From Muribaculaceae bacterium (GTDB taxonomy: Bacteria; Bacteroidota; Bacteroidia; Bacteroidales; Muribaculaceae): a stretch of DNA of 58,009 nt. The notes beneath the pieces are model-generated. The model was given only the letters and a program-made list of their open reading frames with translations. It had not been told where the DNA came from and did no database searches. The position numbers and the translations under genes are program-made. Position 1 is the stretch's first letter, and the number at the start of each line of letters is the position of its first letter. Where the stretch lies: positions 1-58,009 of the forward strand of contig JAFSCJ010000021.1 of assembly GCA_017436845.1 (NCBI GenBank), given 5' to 3'. Positions 36,313 through 45,352 of this stretch are shown here, piece after piece.

Positions 36313-37230
36313 ATGGATATATCAACCTCAATGTTGGTTATAACAGGTCCTACTGCTTCTGGCAAAACAAAAAGAGCTGTAGATGTTGCTCATGTGATAG
36401 GTGGAGAAATCATAAGTGCCGACTCCCGTCAACTATATAAGTCGATGGATATAGGTACTGGAAAAGATTTAGATGATTATGGCGAAATTCCATATCATTT
36501 GATTGATATTTGTCAAGCCGGATATAAATACAATTTATATGAATATTTGCGTGATTTTGATATAGCATTTAAAGATATTCAGACAAGAGGGAAATTCCCA
36601 ATTATGTGTGGAGGGACTGGGTTGTATATTGAGTCGGTAATAAATGGTTTGAGGTTGCCTGAAGTTCCTGAAAATATAGAATTAAGGAAATCATTGCGGG
36701 GGAAATCATTGGAAGAACTAACAGAGATCCTTTCCTCAATCAAAACATTGCATAATGTTACTGATGTTGATAATGTTAAACGTGCGATAAGAGCTATAGA
36801 AATCCAATATTATTATAAAGCAAATCCAGATAAGGCTATTACAACAAAGCCAAATCCAATGAAAGGTGTTGTAATTGTCGGAGTTGATATTGATCGAGAA
36901 AACCGGAGAACGCGTATTTCAAATAGATTGAAATCTCGTATTGATGAAGGAATGATTAACGAAGTTAAAAATATTATTAGTAGTGGTGTCAGTCCTGATG
37001 ATTTAATATATTATGGCTTAGAGTATAAGTATCTGACATTATACGTGACGGGTAAAATTAATTACTCACAAATGATTAACGATTTAGAAATCGCTATTCA
37101 TCAATTTGCCAAGCGACAAATGACTTGGTTTAGAGGTATGGAACGACGTGGATTTAAAATCAATTGGTTACCATGGGATATGCCTAAAAATGATTTTGTT
37201 GAATCTGTAATAAAGTTGATAAAGAAATGA
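36313..37230 (+). CDS. miaA: tRNA dimethylallyltransferase
   Basis: MiaA adds a dimethylallyl group to A37 of tRNAs that read UNN codons. The 305-residue protein begins with the P-loop VITGPTASGKTKRAVDVAHV, then GGEIISADSRQLYKSMDIGT, PYHLIDI, FPIMCGGTGLYIESVINGL and a C-terminal RQMTWFRGMERR-type motif. Order and length match MiaA. Its stop overlaps the next start (ATGA), suggesting translational coupling. Confidence 0.96.
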   Translation: MDISTSMLVITGPTASGKTKRAVDVAHVIGGEIISADSRQLYKSMDIGTGKDLDDYGEIPYHLIDICQAGYKYNLYEYLRDFDIAFKDIQTRGKFPIMCGGTGLYIESVINGLRLPEVPENIELRKSLRGKSLEELTEILSSIKTLHNVTDVDNVKRAIRAIEIQYYYKANPDKAITTKPNPMKGVVIVGVDIDRENRRTRISNRLKSRIDEGMINEVKNIISSGVSPDDLIYYGLEYKYLTLYVTGKINYSQMINDLEIAIHQFAKRQMTWFRGMERRGFKINWLPWDMPKNDFVESVIKLIKK

Positions 37231-38207
37231 TACGTTTATATGTATTATTGACATTTGTTTGTTTTTTCATATATCCATATGCGCAGCAAAGAATATATTT
37301 AGAAGATATTAGTATTTCGAGAGATAGTATGTATTTAGTCGAATTGAATCAATCTCCTATTGCATATTCTTTAGAGGCGAGGGCTGCACTTAATAAAAAT
37401 GATGAAAAAGAGGGAAAAAGCAGTCAAGAATGGGGTATTGTATGGAATTATGAAACAGCTAAAGATTACTGTTATGCCAAAATATTATGCGGTAATTCTT
37501 GTTATGGTGATTTTTTAGATCAAAGATATGCTGATGTAATTATTGGCAAAAAGCAGAACGGAATAGATTCAATAATAGAGAATAGACGATTCCTAAAGGG
37601 GATAGATGTTGCTACCGGTTATAATACTATATTATTGGAATGTAATAAAGAATCAGCTAAAATTTTTACAGGGAACAATGAATTGAATTTTGTATCTAAG
37701 TTTGATTACAATTTCAATAAAGGGAAATGTGGTATTTATACCAATGATATATTGCATGTAATGTCTTTGGCGGTTGAAACAAAGAAAAATATTGAAAGAG
37801 AAGTAGGAACTGACTGGTCAATTGAAAAGATAAATAATTATTTAAAATTCGCTGATGATAAGGTTGAAGGATTTTGGGAATATTTGGATCGTAATAATGA
37901 CGATAAAAGAGCAAAAATAGGAGGACGTTATAAGTTTGCAATCATAAAAGATAATGAAGATTATTTGATATTATATATTTCGGGGGCAATTACTAATAAG
38001 TCATCATGGAATATTGGAATGCTAAAAGGGAAGTTGAAATCTACAATCTTTGAAAATCATTATGATTTAGTATGGTATGATTCAATGTTTGAGCCAATTG
38101 AAACTGATGCCCATGCTGATATAACAGATGATGTTATTTTGAACTTGCAGTTCCCCACATATGAAAGTTCATTCCGTTTATATAAAATCAGAAAAGCCTC
38201 AAACTGA
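37227..38207 (+). CDS. Secreted protein of unknown function
   Basis: A 326-residue protein with a probable signal peptide (about 1-19, MIRLYVLLTFVCFFIYPYA). The remainder is beta-rich and charged with no recognised domain, although the late LILYISGAITNKSSWNIGMLKGKL to FEPIETDAHADI stretch looks like a beta-sandwich. It is the last gene of the plus-strand run, and its stop codon lies inside a strong bidirectional terminator. Confidence 0.65.
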   Translation: MIRLYVLLTFVCFFIYPYAQQRIYLEDISISRDSMYLVELNQSPIAYSLEARAALNKNDEKEGKSSQEWGIVWNYETAKDYCYAKILCGNSCYGDFLDQRYADVIIGKKQNGIDSIIENRRFLKGIDVATGYNTILLECNKESAKIFTGNNELNFVSKFDYNFNKGKCGIYTNDILHVMSLAVETKKNIEREVGTDWSIEKINNYLKFADDKVEGFWEYLDRNNDDKRAKIGGRYKFAIIKDNEDYLILYISGAITNKSSWNIGMLKGKLKSTIFENHYDLVWYDSMFEPIETDAHADITDDVILNLQFPTYESSFRLYKIRKASN

Positions 38208-38220
38208 GGCTTTTCTGATT
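38186..38220. terminator. Bidirectional terminator overlapping two stop codons
   Basis: AATCAGAAAAGCCTC (38186-38200) and GAGGCTTTTCTGATT (38206-38220) form a perfect 15-bp stem with a 5-nt loop. The TGA of the secreted protein (38205-38207) sits in the loop and right arm, and the stop of the TPR gene (38219-38221) overlaps the end of the other arm. Confidence 0.85.
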
Positions 38221-39808
38221 AATTGAACAACGAGGAATATTTGTTGATTAAATTGTTGAATTGTGGTAATCCTCTGATAGAGGAGACATTTATATATCCA
38301 TCGTTATTTGTTTTCCAATCGTGATAGTTGGCATATCCTTTTTCTAATGCCAATTCCATATATTTCAATGCGTTCTCACTGTCTCCGTCTAATGCATATA
38401 AACATGTTGCAATATAATACTCATATCCATCGGATGTTTCAAGGGACGTCAGAATATCATTAATCCATTTTGTTGCAGAAGTTCTGTCCCCAACACAAAG
38501 GTAGGCAAAACCTTTATAAGATTTAATGTCGTTTGACGAAAGGCTTATAACTCGATTATAGAATACGCGAGCATTATTGTTTTGATTCATTTTTTTATCT
38601 AAAATCCATGCTCGTTGAAGATGAGCGTATGCATTAGACGCATCATTTAGTGTTATTTCTCCGAGTAGAGCCGTTGCATTTTCATCTTCTCCTAAGTCAG
38701 TTAAAGCAAGTGCTTTTTGTATCAAGGCTTCATTATAGTTGGCATCAATACCTAAAGCGATATTGGCACATTCTATTGATGATGTTTCATTGTTTAATGC
38801 TCGCAATATTTTTGCTTTAGTTGTATAATATTCTTTGTCATTTTTTGACGCTGATAGAGCATAATCAACATTATCAAGAGCTTCTTCATAGTTTCCAAGT
38901 GCATAGTAGCATTTTGCTATTGAATTATATATGCCTGAGTAATTGTATAGATTTTCATAAATTATTTTTTTATAGTCGGCAATTGCAGCAAGATATTTAT
39001 GATGAGCTTCTGCTATCACAGCTCGTATATAGTAAAACATTCCCACTTTAGGCGCTTGTCTGATTGCATTACTTAATCCTGATACAACAGCTGGATAATT
39101 GTCATTGCTGAGTTTTACTAATTCCTGTAGTGCTCGAGTATTGTTATTATCAGTGCTTATCGCAAGAATTAAATCATCAACAGCTCCGTTGTAATTTCCC
39201 ATCATGCTTTTAATTGATGCTCGTCTTACATATATGTCAGCTTGCGATGGATCAATGTCAACAGCCTGGTCAGAATATTCATTAGCAAGCCCATAATTAT
39301 TTTCTTTTACGGCAATGCGTGCTAATCCGATTAATGCTTCCTGGCTTCTATTGTTGATACGTTGCATTCGTATATAGTCATTTTTTGCTTCTACATACTT
39401 GCCAAGTTGATACTCAATATTAGCTTTCTGATATAGGACTATATATGATGATGGATTTAGCTTATTGGCTGTGATTAAATCTGTTAATGCATCATTTAGG
39501 TTACCTTGTAATTCATATATGTTTGCACGAAGTACTAATTGTTCAACTCTTGTGGATATTTGTGCCTGAGGAGTATATTTTAATGCATTGTTTATATCTG
39601 ATAGTGCCTTGCTGTACTCATTGTGTTTGTAATATTCACATGCACGATGATAGTATGTCTCATAGTCTTTAGGATCTTCATCCAATAAGTTTTGATATAC
39701 TTTCATTACGGCTTTTGTCATTGGAGCATCAAGCCCTTTTTGCGCATATATGAAAATAGGTATTATAGCTATAATCGTAGCTATAATAGCAAATCTAAAT
39801 AGTTTCAT
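38219..39808 (-). CDS. Tetratricopeptide-repeat exported protein
   Basis: A 529-residue protein with a signal peptide (about 1-22, ending IYAQKG) and at least ten TPR units from about residue 45 to 480. Examples are ETYYHRACEYYKHNEYSKAL with SDINNALKY, and IYNSIAKCYYALGNYEEALD. TPR proteins act as protein-interaction scaffolds, and the partner is unknown. Last gene of a seven-gene minus-strand run, 5 nt after kdsA. Confidence 0.87.
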   Translation of the reverse strand: MKLFRFAIIATIIAIIPIFIYAQKGLDAPMTKAVMKVYQNLLDEDPKDYETYYHRACEYYKHNEYSKALSDINNALKYTPQAQISTRVEQLVLRANIYELQGNLNDALTDLITANKLNPSSYIVLYQKANIEYQLGKYVEAKNDYIRMQRINNRSQEALIGLARIAVKENNYGLANEYSDQAVDIDPSQADIYVRRASIKSMMGNYNGAVDDLILAISTDNNNTRALQELVKLSNDNYPAVVSGLSNAIRQAPKVGMFYYIRAVIAEAHHKYLAAIADYKKIIYENLYNYSGIYNSIAKCYYALGNYEEALDNVDYALSASKNDKEYYTTKAKILRALNNETSSIECANIALGIDANYNEALIQKALALTDLGEDENATALLGEITLNDASNAYAHLQRAWILDKKMNQNNNARVFYNRVISLSSNDIKSYKGFAYLCVGDRTSATKWINDILTSLETSDGYEYYIATCLYALDGDSENALKYMELALEKGYANYHDWKTNNDGYINVSSIRGLPQFNNLINKYSSLFN

Positions 39809-39813
39809 TTATT

Positions 39814-40620
39814 TCAGAATTGGTTAATTGCTTGTCTGATTACAGTTAGATGTTTTAATAATTCAGGTAGTTTATCCAATTGTAGCATGTTGGCTCCATC
39901 GCTTTTTGCTACTGATGGGTTTTGGTGAGTTTCGATGAAAAGACCATCAACTCCAACAGCAATACCGGCTCGAGCTATGGTTTCTATTAGATCTGGGCGT
40001 CCACCTGTAACTCCTGCTGATTGATTGGGCTGTTGTAATGAGTGGGTAACATCAAGAACAACGGGACAATTACATTTTTGCATTTCAGGTATACCTCTAT
40101 AATCTACTATAAGATCTTGATAGCCAAATGTTGTGCCACGTTCAGTTATCGCTACTTTGTTGTTCCCGGCATCGCGCACTTTTTGTACTGCAAATGCCAT
40201 AGCTCCCGGGGAAAGAAATTGCCCTTTTTTGATGTTTACCATTTTTCCTGTCTTTGCTGCGGCAACGAGTAAATCTGTTTGGCGACACAGGAATGCAGGA
40301 ATTTGTATGATATCGACATATTCTGCTGCCATTGCTGCTTCTTGTTCGGTGTGTATGTCGGTAACAACAGGAATGTTAAAAGTATCTTTTACCTTTTTCA
40401 AAATATTAAGAGCGACTTCATCTCCAATCCCGGTAAATGAATCAGTTCGGGAGCGATTAGCCTTTCTATAACTACCCTTAAATACATATGGGATATTTAG
40501 TTCAGATGTGATTTTTACTATTTTCTCTGCAATATCAAGAGCCATTTTTTCTCCTTCTATAACACATGGACCGGCAAGAAGGAAAAAATTGTTAGTTGAT
40601 GATTTTAGATAATCTAACAT
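39814..40620 (-). CDS. kdsA: 3-deoxy-8-phosphooctulonate synthase
   Basis: KdsA makes KDO-8-phosphate from arabinose-5-phosphate and PEP for the LPS inner core. The 268-residue protein shows LLAGPCVIEGEKMALDIAEK, FKGSYRKANRSRTDSFTGIG, PVVTDIHTEQEAAMAAEYVD, IQIPAFLCRQTDLLVAAA, NIKKGQFLSPGAM and FIETHQNPSVAKSDGANML. These are the full set of KdsA motifs. Length is standard. It starts 6 nt after the rsmE stop. Confidence 0.96.
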   Translation of the reverse strand: MLDYLKSSTNNFFLLAGPCVIEGEKMALDIAEKIVKITSELNIPYVFKGSYRKANRSRTDSFTGIGDEVALNILKKVKDTFNIPVVTDIHTEQEAAMAAEYVDIIQIPAFLCRQTDLLVAAAKTGKMVNIKKGQFLSPGAMAFAVQKVRDAGNNKVAITERGTTFGYQDLIVDYRGIPEMQKCNCPVVLDVTHSLQQPNQSAGVTGGRPDLIETIARAGIAVGVDGLFIETHQNPSVAKSDGANMLQLDKLPELLKHLTVIRQAINQF

Positions 40621-40626
40621 AAATTA

Positions 40627-41337
40627 TTAATGATTTATTTGATTTATTATGTGACATGTGTCGCATGCCACAATTGCTGCGGTTTCTGTTCTTAATCGAT
40701 TGTTACCAAGGGATATTGGTTTATAATTATTGCTTAATGCCAATTGAATTTCTTCAATTGAGAAATCTCCTTCAGGACCAATTAAAATAATCGTATCTTT
40801 ATGTGCGATATATTCATCGCTAAGTAATTTTCGTGGAATTGAAGTATCGCAATAGGCAATATATTTTTGTTCGGTATTTATTTTTTGAATTACCTCTTTG
40901 AATGACGTTATTGGACTGATAGTGGGCAAAGTCGCTTTTAACGATTGTTTCATTGCTGAGACTGCTATTTTTTCAAGCCTTTCCACTTTTATCTCTTTGC
41001 GCTCAGAATGTTGGCATAGTAAAGGAATAATCTGATTAACACCAATCTCCGTTAATTTTTCGACCATCCATTCCATTCGGTCTATGTGTTTGGTTGGAGC
41101 GACAGCAATAATGATATTGTTACTCCATGTTAAAGGTGTTGAAATTCTATCGATTATTTCAACATGGGCGCGTTTGGGATGTGCGTCAATAATACGACAT
41201 GTATATCGGTAGCCTTTGCCATCGATTATATCAATAATATCACCCTCCTTCATGCGCAATACTCTTACACAATGTTGAGAGTCGCTTTCCGGTAGAATTG
41301 GATTCTCTATAATATTTGGCGCATAGAATTGTATCAT
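40627..41337 (-). CDS. rsmE: 16S rRNA (uracil1498-N3)-methyltransferase
   Basis: A SPOUT-family methyltransferase that modifies U1498 in helix 44 of 16S rRNA. From the ATG at 41337 (MIQFYAPNI) it is 236 residues. An open frame extends to 41403, but that would overlap the transporter gene by 65 nt, and the internal ATG is the standard N terminus. Motifs include CVRVLRMKEGDIIDIIDGKG (PUA-like domain) and the SPOUT knot region ILIGPEGDFSIEEI and SLGNNRLRTETAAIVA. It starts 1 nt after the transporter stop and precedes kdsA. Confidence 0.93.
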   Translation of the reverse strand: MIQFYAPNIIENPILPESDSQHCVRVLRMKEGDIIDIIDGKGYRYTCRIIDAHPKRAHVEIIDRISTPLTWSNNIIIAVAPTKHIDRMEWMVEKLTEIGVNQIIPLLCQHSERKEIKVERLEKIAVSAMKQSLKATLPTISPITSFKEVIQKINTEQKYIAYCDTSIPRKLLSDEYIAHKDTIILIGPEGDFSIEEIQLALSNNYKPISLGNNRLRTETAAIVACDTCHIINQINH

Positions 41338-41338
41338 T

Positions 41339-42667
41339 CTATTGTTTAAGTTTATTAGGTTGGTGTTTATATTTGAATAATATTGCAAATAATATAGCAA
41401 CAACTAATGCATACGATGCAAATATTATCCATGTAATACCCCAATTACCAATGAGATATCCATTGTCCCAGTGGCAGAAGTGTTCTACTACTTTTCCGGC
41501 AATGAGTGTTCCGACAGTAGCACCAATACCATTTGTCATAAGCATGAAAAGACCTTGCGCAGATGCTTGTATTGATTTGTCTGTCTCTTGTTCGACAAAT
41601 AGCGCACCGGAAACATTAAAGAAGTCAAATGCTACACCATATACAATCATTGATAAAACAAACATCCATACTCCGGTTCCGGGATCACCGATACCGAATA
41701 GTCCAAATCGTAAAACCCATGCAAACATTGCAATTAACATTACTTTTTTAATACCAAAACGATGCAAGAAAAATGGGATTAGTAAGATGCATAAAGCTTC
41801 GGATATTTGAGAAAGTGACGTTAGAAGTGTCGCATTGTTTGCTCCAAATGTATTTGCATATTCAGGAATAGCTTTAAAACTTGTAATGAATGGGGTTGCA
41901 TAGCCATTTGTTATTTGTAATGACATACCTAATAGCATGGAGAAGATGAAAAATAAAGCCATTTTATGTGATTTGAATAGCTTAAACGCATCTAATCCCA
42001 GAGATTGAATAATAGATTGTTTTCGTTCATGTTTTACTATCTTGCATTGTGGAAGTGTAAAGCTATACATTGCTAATAATATACCTAATGCTCCAGATAC
42101 AAAAAGTTGCATATAGGTGTATTGAAATCTAAAAGGATTGCTTAAACTAAAGAAAAACTCACCATCTTGTGTCAACGTTGCACAATTGACGAACCACATT
42201 GTCGCAATAAAACCAATGGTCCCAAATACTCTTATTGGGGGGAATGCCGAAACTGTATTATATCCATTCTCTCGTAAGATTGAGAATGCGACAGTATTAG
42301 ATAGAGCTAATGTAGGCATATAGAAGGCTACACTTATAGTATATAAAGTTAATATCGCTGATTTCCCTGGCACGAGTCCTTCTTGTCCTGATGAGTATCC
42401 TAAATACCAACAAGCAATCATGAATGCACCGGCAATTAAATGACAAATACCCAACATTTTTTGTGGTTGTACATATTTGTCTGCTATAATTCCTATAATT
42501 GCCGGCATAAATATTGATACAATTCCTTGAATTGCATAAAACCAAGGAATTAGATCTCCTAATCCAGCGTTTCCGAGATAATTTCCTACGCAAGTTAAAT
42601 ATGATCCCCATATAGCAAACTGTAAGAAGTTCATTATAATGAGTCTTGCTTTAATGTGTCGTGCCAT
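41339..42667 (-). CDS. NupG-type nucleoside MFS transporter
   Basis: A 442-residue inner-membrane protein with about twelve transmembrane helices and the nucleoside:H+ symporter (NupG/XapB) look: NFLQFAIWGSYLTCVGNYLG at the N terminus, WFYAIQGIVSIFMPAIIGII, TVSAFPPIRVFGTIGFIATM, and SMIVYGVAFDFFNVSGALFV. It probably imports nucleosides by proton symport. It sits 9 nt after the bifunctional nuclease gene. The nucleoside phosphorylase elsewhere in the window could act on imported substrates, but they are not linked. Confidence 0.9.
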   Translation of the reverse strand: MARHIKARLIIMNFLQFAIWGSYLTCVGNYLGNAGLGDLIPWFYAIQGIVSIFMPAIIGIIADKYVQPQKMLGICHLIAGAFMIACWYLGYSSGQEGLVPGKSAILTLYTISVAFYMPTLALSNTVAFSILRENGYNTVSAFPPIRVFGTIGFIATMWFVNCATLTQDGEFFFSLSNPFRFQYTYMQLFVSGALGILLAMYSFTLPQCKIVKHERKQSIIQSLGLDAFKLFKSHKMALFFIFSMLLGMSLQITNGYATPFITSFKAIPEYANTFGANNATLLTSLSQISEALCILLIPFFLHRFGIKKVMLIAMFAWVLRFGLFGIGDPGTGVWMFVLSMIVYGVAFDFFNVSGALFVEQETDKSIQASAQGLFMLMTNGIGATVGTLIAGKVVEHFCHWDNGYLIGNWGITWIIFASYALVVAILFAILFKYKHQPNKLKQ

Positions 42668-42676
42668 GATAATTAA

Positions 42677-43273
42677 CTATTTATTATTTACTTTTTTCTC
42701 ATTTAAGATTTTACTAACAATGGCGGCTTTCTCGTATTCCTCATTATTAACAAGTTGATGTAATGTGCGTTCAAGTTCCTCAATAGTGTAATTCTCTATT
42801 TTGGGCTTTTTTATTATTTGTTCGGAATCATTAATCTTTTTGTGAGCACTTTCAGTATCTTCGTTAATGAAGCCTGTTTCGACCAAAATTTTAGAGGTTG
42901 TGTATATTGGAGATTTGGTTCGTATTGCTATCGCTATAGCATCTGATGTGCGAGAATCAATTGTTACTTCTCTTTCTCCATCGCTAAAAGTCAAATCTGA
43001 ATAAAAAATCCCATTTTCAAATTTATATATATAGACACTTTTCAATGCAACCCCAAAGGCATTAGAGAAACTTACAAATAAATCATGAGTAAGTGGGCGT
43101 GGAGGTTTTACTCCTTCTATTTCAAGTGCAATAGCTTGTGCTTCAGGTGCGCCTATGATAATAGGGAGATGAAAAGGTCCATCTTCTTGCCCTAAAATTA
43201 TGGCATATACTCCTGATTTTACTTCGCTAAAAGTGATGCCAAGTATTGATAACTTTACTTTATCTTTTTTCAT
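42677..43273 (-). CDS. Bifunctional nuclease-family (DUF151) protein with UVR-like tail
   Basis: A 198-residue protein with a DUF151/BFN domain (about 5-135; LPIIIGAPEAQAIALEIEGV, then RPLTHDLF, and the TIDSRTSDAIAIAIRTKSPI motif). A short C-terminal UVR motif (YTIEELERTLHQLVNNEEYE, continuing AAIVSK) of the sort found in UvrB/UvrC follows. Plant BFN1 homologues cut DNA and RNA, and the bacterial role is not established. It starts 4 nt after mnmA. Confidence 0.88.
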   Translation of the reverse strand: MKKDKVKLSILGITFSEVKSGVYAIILGQEDGPFHLPIIIGAPEAQAIALEIEGVKPPRPLTHDLFVSFSNAFGVALKSVYIYKFENGIFYSDLTFSDGEREVTIDSRTSDAIAIAIRTKSPIYTTSKILVETGFINEDTESAHKKINDSEQIIKKPKIENYTIEELERTLHQLVNNEEYEKAAIVSKILNEKKVNNK

Positions 43274-43277
43274 GATG

Positions 43278-44357
43278 TTATAATACTATGTTTTGCCCGG
43301 TTATTATACCGCTACCATAGCATAAACTCTTATCCCTATCATAGATAACCGCAAATTGCCCAGGCGCTATGCCTTGAACCTTATTTTCAGATTCAATTAC
43401 ATATTCCATATTCCCTAAATGGGTGAGTTTTGCCGGCAAAAATTCAGGCATGTGTCGGTTTTTGAATGTGATATCTATCTGATTACATGAATTTTGCCAC
43501 GGATTTTCAGTTATAAAGTGCATTTCGTCAAGATGCAATGTATTGCCATATTGTTTTTCTGTACCATATCCATTGCTGACATATATTACATTGTCATGAA
43601 CATTCTTCTTGACTACATACCATGGTCCACCACTTAAACCTAATCCTTTGCGTTGACCTATGGTGTGAAACCAGAACCCTTTATGCTCTCCAAGTTTTCT
43701 ACCTGTCTCAAGTTCGATAATTGCGCCTTTTTTCTCTCCAAGATGACGGCGAATAAAGTCATTGTAATTTATTTTCCCAAGAAAGCAGATTCCTTGACTG
43801 TCTTTGCGATAGGCATTAGGCATTTGAGCTTTAATTGCAATTTCTCTAACCTCTGATTTTGGGATATCTCCAAGTGGGAACATTAAATGGCTCAATTGCT
43901 CATAGCTTATGCGAGCAAGAAAGTCAGTTTGGTCCTTTACCGGGTCTACTGCAGTTGCAAGATAGACTTTATCGTTTATGATTTTAGTCGAAGCATAATG
44001 CCCGGTAGCAGTTTTATCATAAACATGTCCCCAGCGTTGTTCAAAATAGCCAAATTTTATCATTTTATTACACATGATATCAGGGTTAGGCGTGAGCCCT
44101 TGCTTGACAGTTTGCAATGCATATTCCATCACATTTTCCCAATATTCTTCGTGTAAAGAGACAACATCAAAGGGAAGATTATATTTTTTTGCAATATAAC
44201 TACACATTTCAATGTCTTCTTCGGCAGAGCAATCTCCCTCTCCTGTATCAAGACCTATTCTAATGTAGAATAGATGAAGGTCATGTCCCTGTTCGAGTAG
44301 TCGATGGACAGCAACAGCACTATCAACACCTCCCGAAATTAACGCTGCTATTTTCAT
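43278..44357 (-). CDS. mnmA: tRNA-specific 2-thiouridylase
   Basis: MnmA thiolates U34 of tRNAs for Lys, Glu and Gln. The 359-residue protein begins with the PP-loop [17 protein letters not shown] (residues 8-24). Catalytic cysteines are visible as Cys96 in [11 protein letters not shown] and Cys191 in [24 protein letters not shown] and a C-terminal beta domain follow. Length is standard. Its start overlaps the stop of the thioredoxin-fold gene (ATGA, 4 nt). Confidence 0.96.
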   Translation of the reverse strand: MKIAALISGGVDSAVAVHRLLEQGHDLHLFYIRIGLDTGEGDCSAEEDIEMCSYIAKKYNLPFDVVSLHEEYWENVMEYALQTVKQGLTPNPDIMCNKMIKFGYFEQRWGHVYDKTATGHYASTKIINDKVYLATAVDPVKDQTDFLARISYEQLSHLMFPLGDIPKSEVREIAIKAQMPNAYRKDSQGICFLGKINYNDFIRRHLGEKKGAIIELETGRKLGEHKGFWFHTIGQRKGLGLSGGPWYVVKKNVHDNVIYVSNGYGTEKQYGNTLHLDEMHFITENPWQNSCNQIDITFKNRHMPEFLPAKLTHLGNMEYVIESENKVQGIAPGQFAVIYDRDKSLCYGSGIITGQNIVL

Positions 44358-45232
44358 AGTCTTGAAACAGTTGCTATTAGAGTGTTAACATCTATGTTTT
44401 TGGCAAGAATTGTATGCTTTTGATCCAAAAGATATATGCTTGGAGTCATTCTCATATCAAAATGCGAATCAATGTCAGGTGATGCTCCCTTAATCCATGA
44501 TGATGGATATTTTGATGCATTTTCTTTCCATTCATCGTTAGCCTCTGTTGGATTTATACTTACAATCAATAATTTACCCTCTGTTATTAATTGCTGGATT
44601 TTAATATTTGTTGCCATTCTTGCTCGTGCCATTATACAATCATCACAATCAGTTTCATTAATGAATAGTAATATAAATGTGGAGTTGAGGTCTTTGAGGT
44701 TTTGTTTATTTCCTTGCTCGTTGGTAAATGTCAGTGGGTATACAGTCATCCCAACTTGTGATTGCTCAAGAACTTCAACATGATAAGCAAAGCGTGCTTT
44801 ACTTTCTTTTGGTATTTTTTTTGTTTCTACAACGGCTTTAGCAAAGGGCAAGTATAACTCATCGCTCCAAAATTGTGCGCTATCACCATATAGCGCTTCT
44901 TGTGCGATTTCGCCTAATATCAGCATGTTTTCCGGATCCTTTTTAACCGCTTTTATCAGTTTTTCAATTGAAAGATTCATCGTATCTCTGTGTGCATAAG
45001 GCGCAACTGCAATATAATCATTAAATGCTTGTTTGAAACGATCTTTTGAATAAAAAGCACTTTTTAGATTACATCTATCCCAAAAATGTGATACAAGATA
45101 ATTACTCCTTTCATCAAGATTTGTAAGGATGTCCGGAATGTGCGGATATTGGAAGAGCGTTTCTGTCTCTTGTGCATTAAGTGACAGAATGGCAGATATA
45201 AATAATATCGTATTTGTAATAATCTTTTTCAT
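44354..45232 (-). CDS. Exported thioredoxin-fold protein (DUF5106-like)
   Basis: A 292-residue protein from the ATG at 45232 (MKKIITN). The frame is open to 45247, but the internal start places the signal peptide (ending SLNAQ) normally. The N-terminal half is helical (DUF5106-like as I recall). The C-terminal half is thioredoxin-like, with [20 protein letters not shown] carrying a CDDC pair at the redox position and [12 protein letters not shown] containing the cis-Pro. A periplasmic disulfide or binding role is plausible. It heads the minus-strand run. Confidence 0.8.
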   Translation of the reverse strand: MKKIITNTILFISAILSLNAQETETLFQYPHIPDILTNLDERSNYLVSHFWDRCNLKSAFYSKDRFKQAFNDYIAVAPYAHRDTMNLSIEKLIKAVKKDPENMLILGEIAQEALYGDSAQFWSDELYLPFAKAVVETKKIPKESKARFAYHVEVLEQSQVGMTVYPLTFTNEQGNKQNLKDLNSTFILLFINETDCDDCIMARARMATNIKIQQLITEGKLLIVSINPTEANDEWKENASKYPSSWIKGASPDIDSHFDMRMTPSIYLLDQKHTILAKNIDVNTLIATVSRL

Positions 45233-45261
45233 ATAGTTATTTGGCATGTGATTTGCATTTA

Positions 45262-45269
45262 CAAAGGTA
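45262..45269 (-). promoter_or_regulatory. -7 element of the seven-gene minus-strand run
   Basis: The minus strand reads TACCTTTG, a TAnnTTTG match about 30 nt upstream of the first gene. A -33 element is not clear. Confidence 0.4.
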
Positions 45270-45352
45270 GTGAAAGGAGACTAAAATAAAAAATAAAAGT
45301 CAACTATACTGTATGATTGATTGTTAATAAATAGGTTTAAATTTTTACGTCT

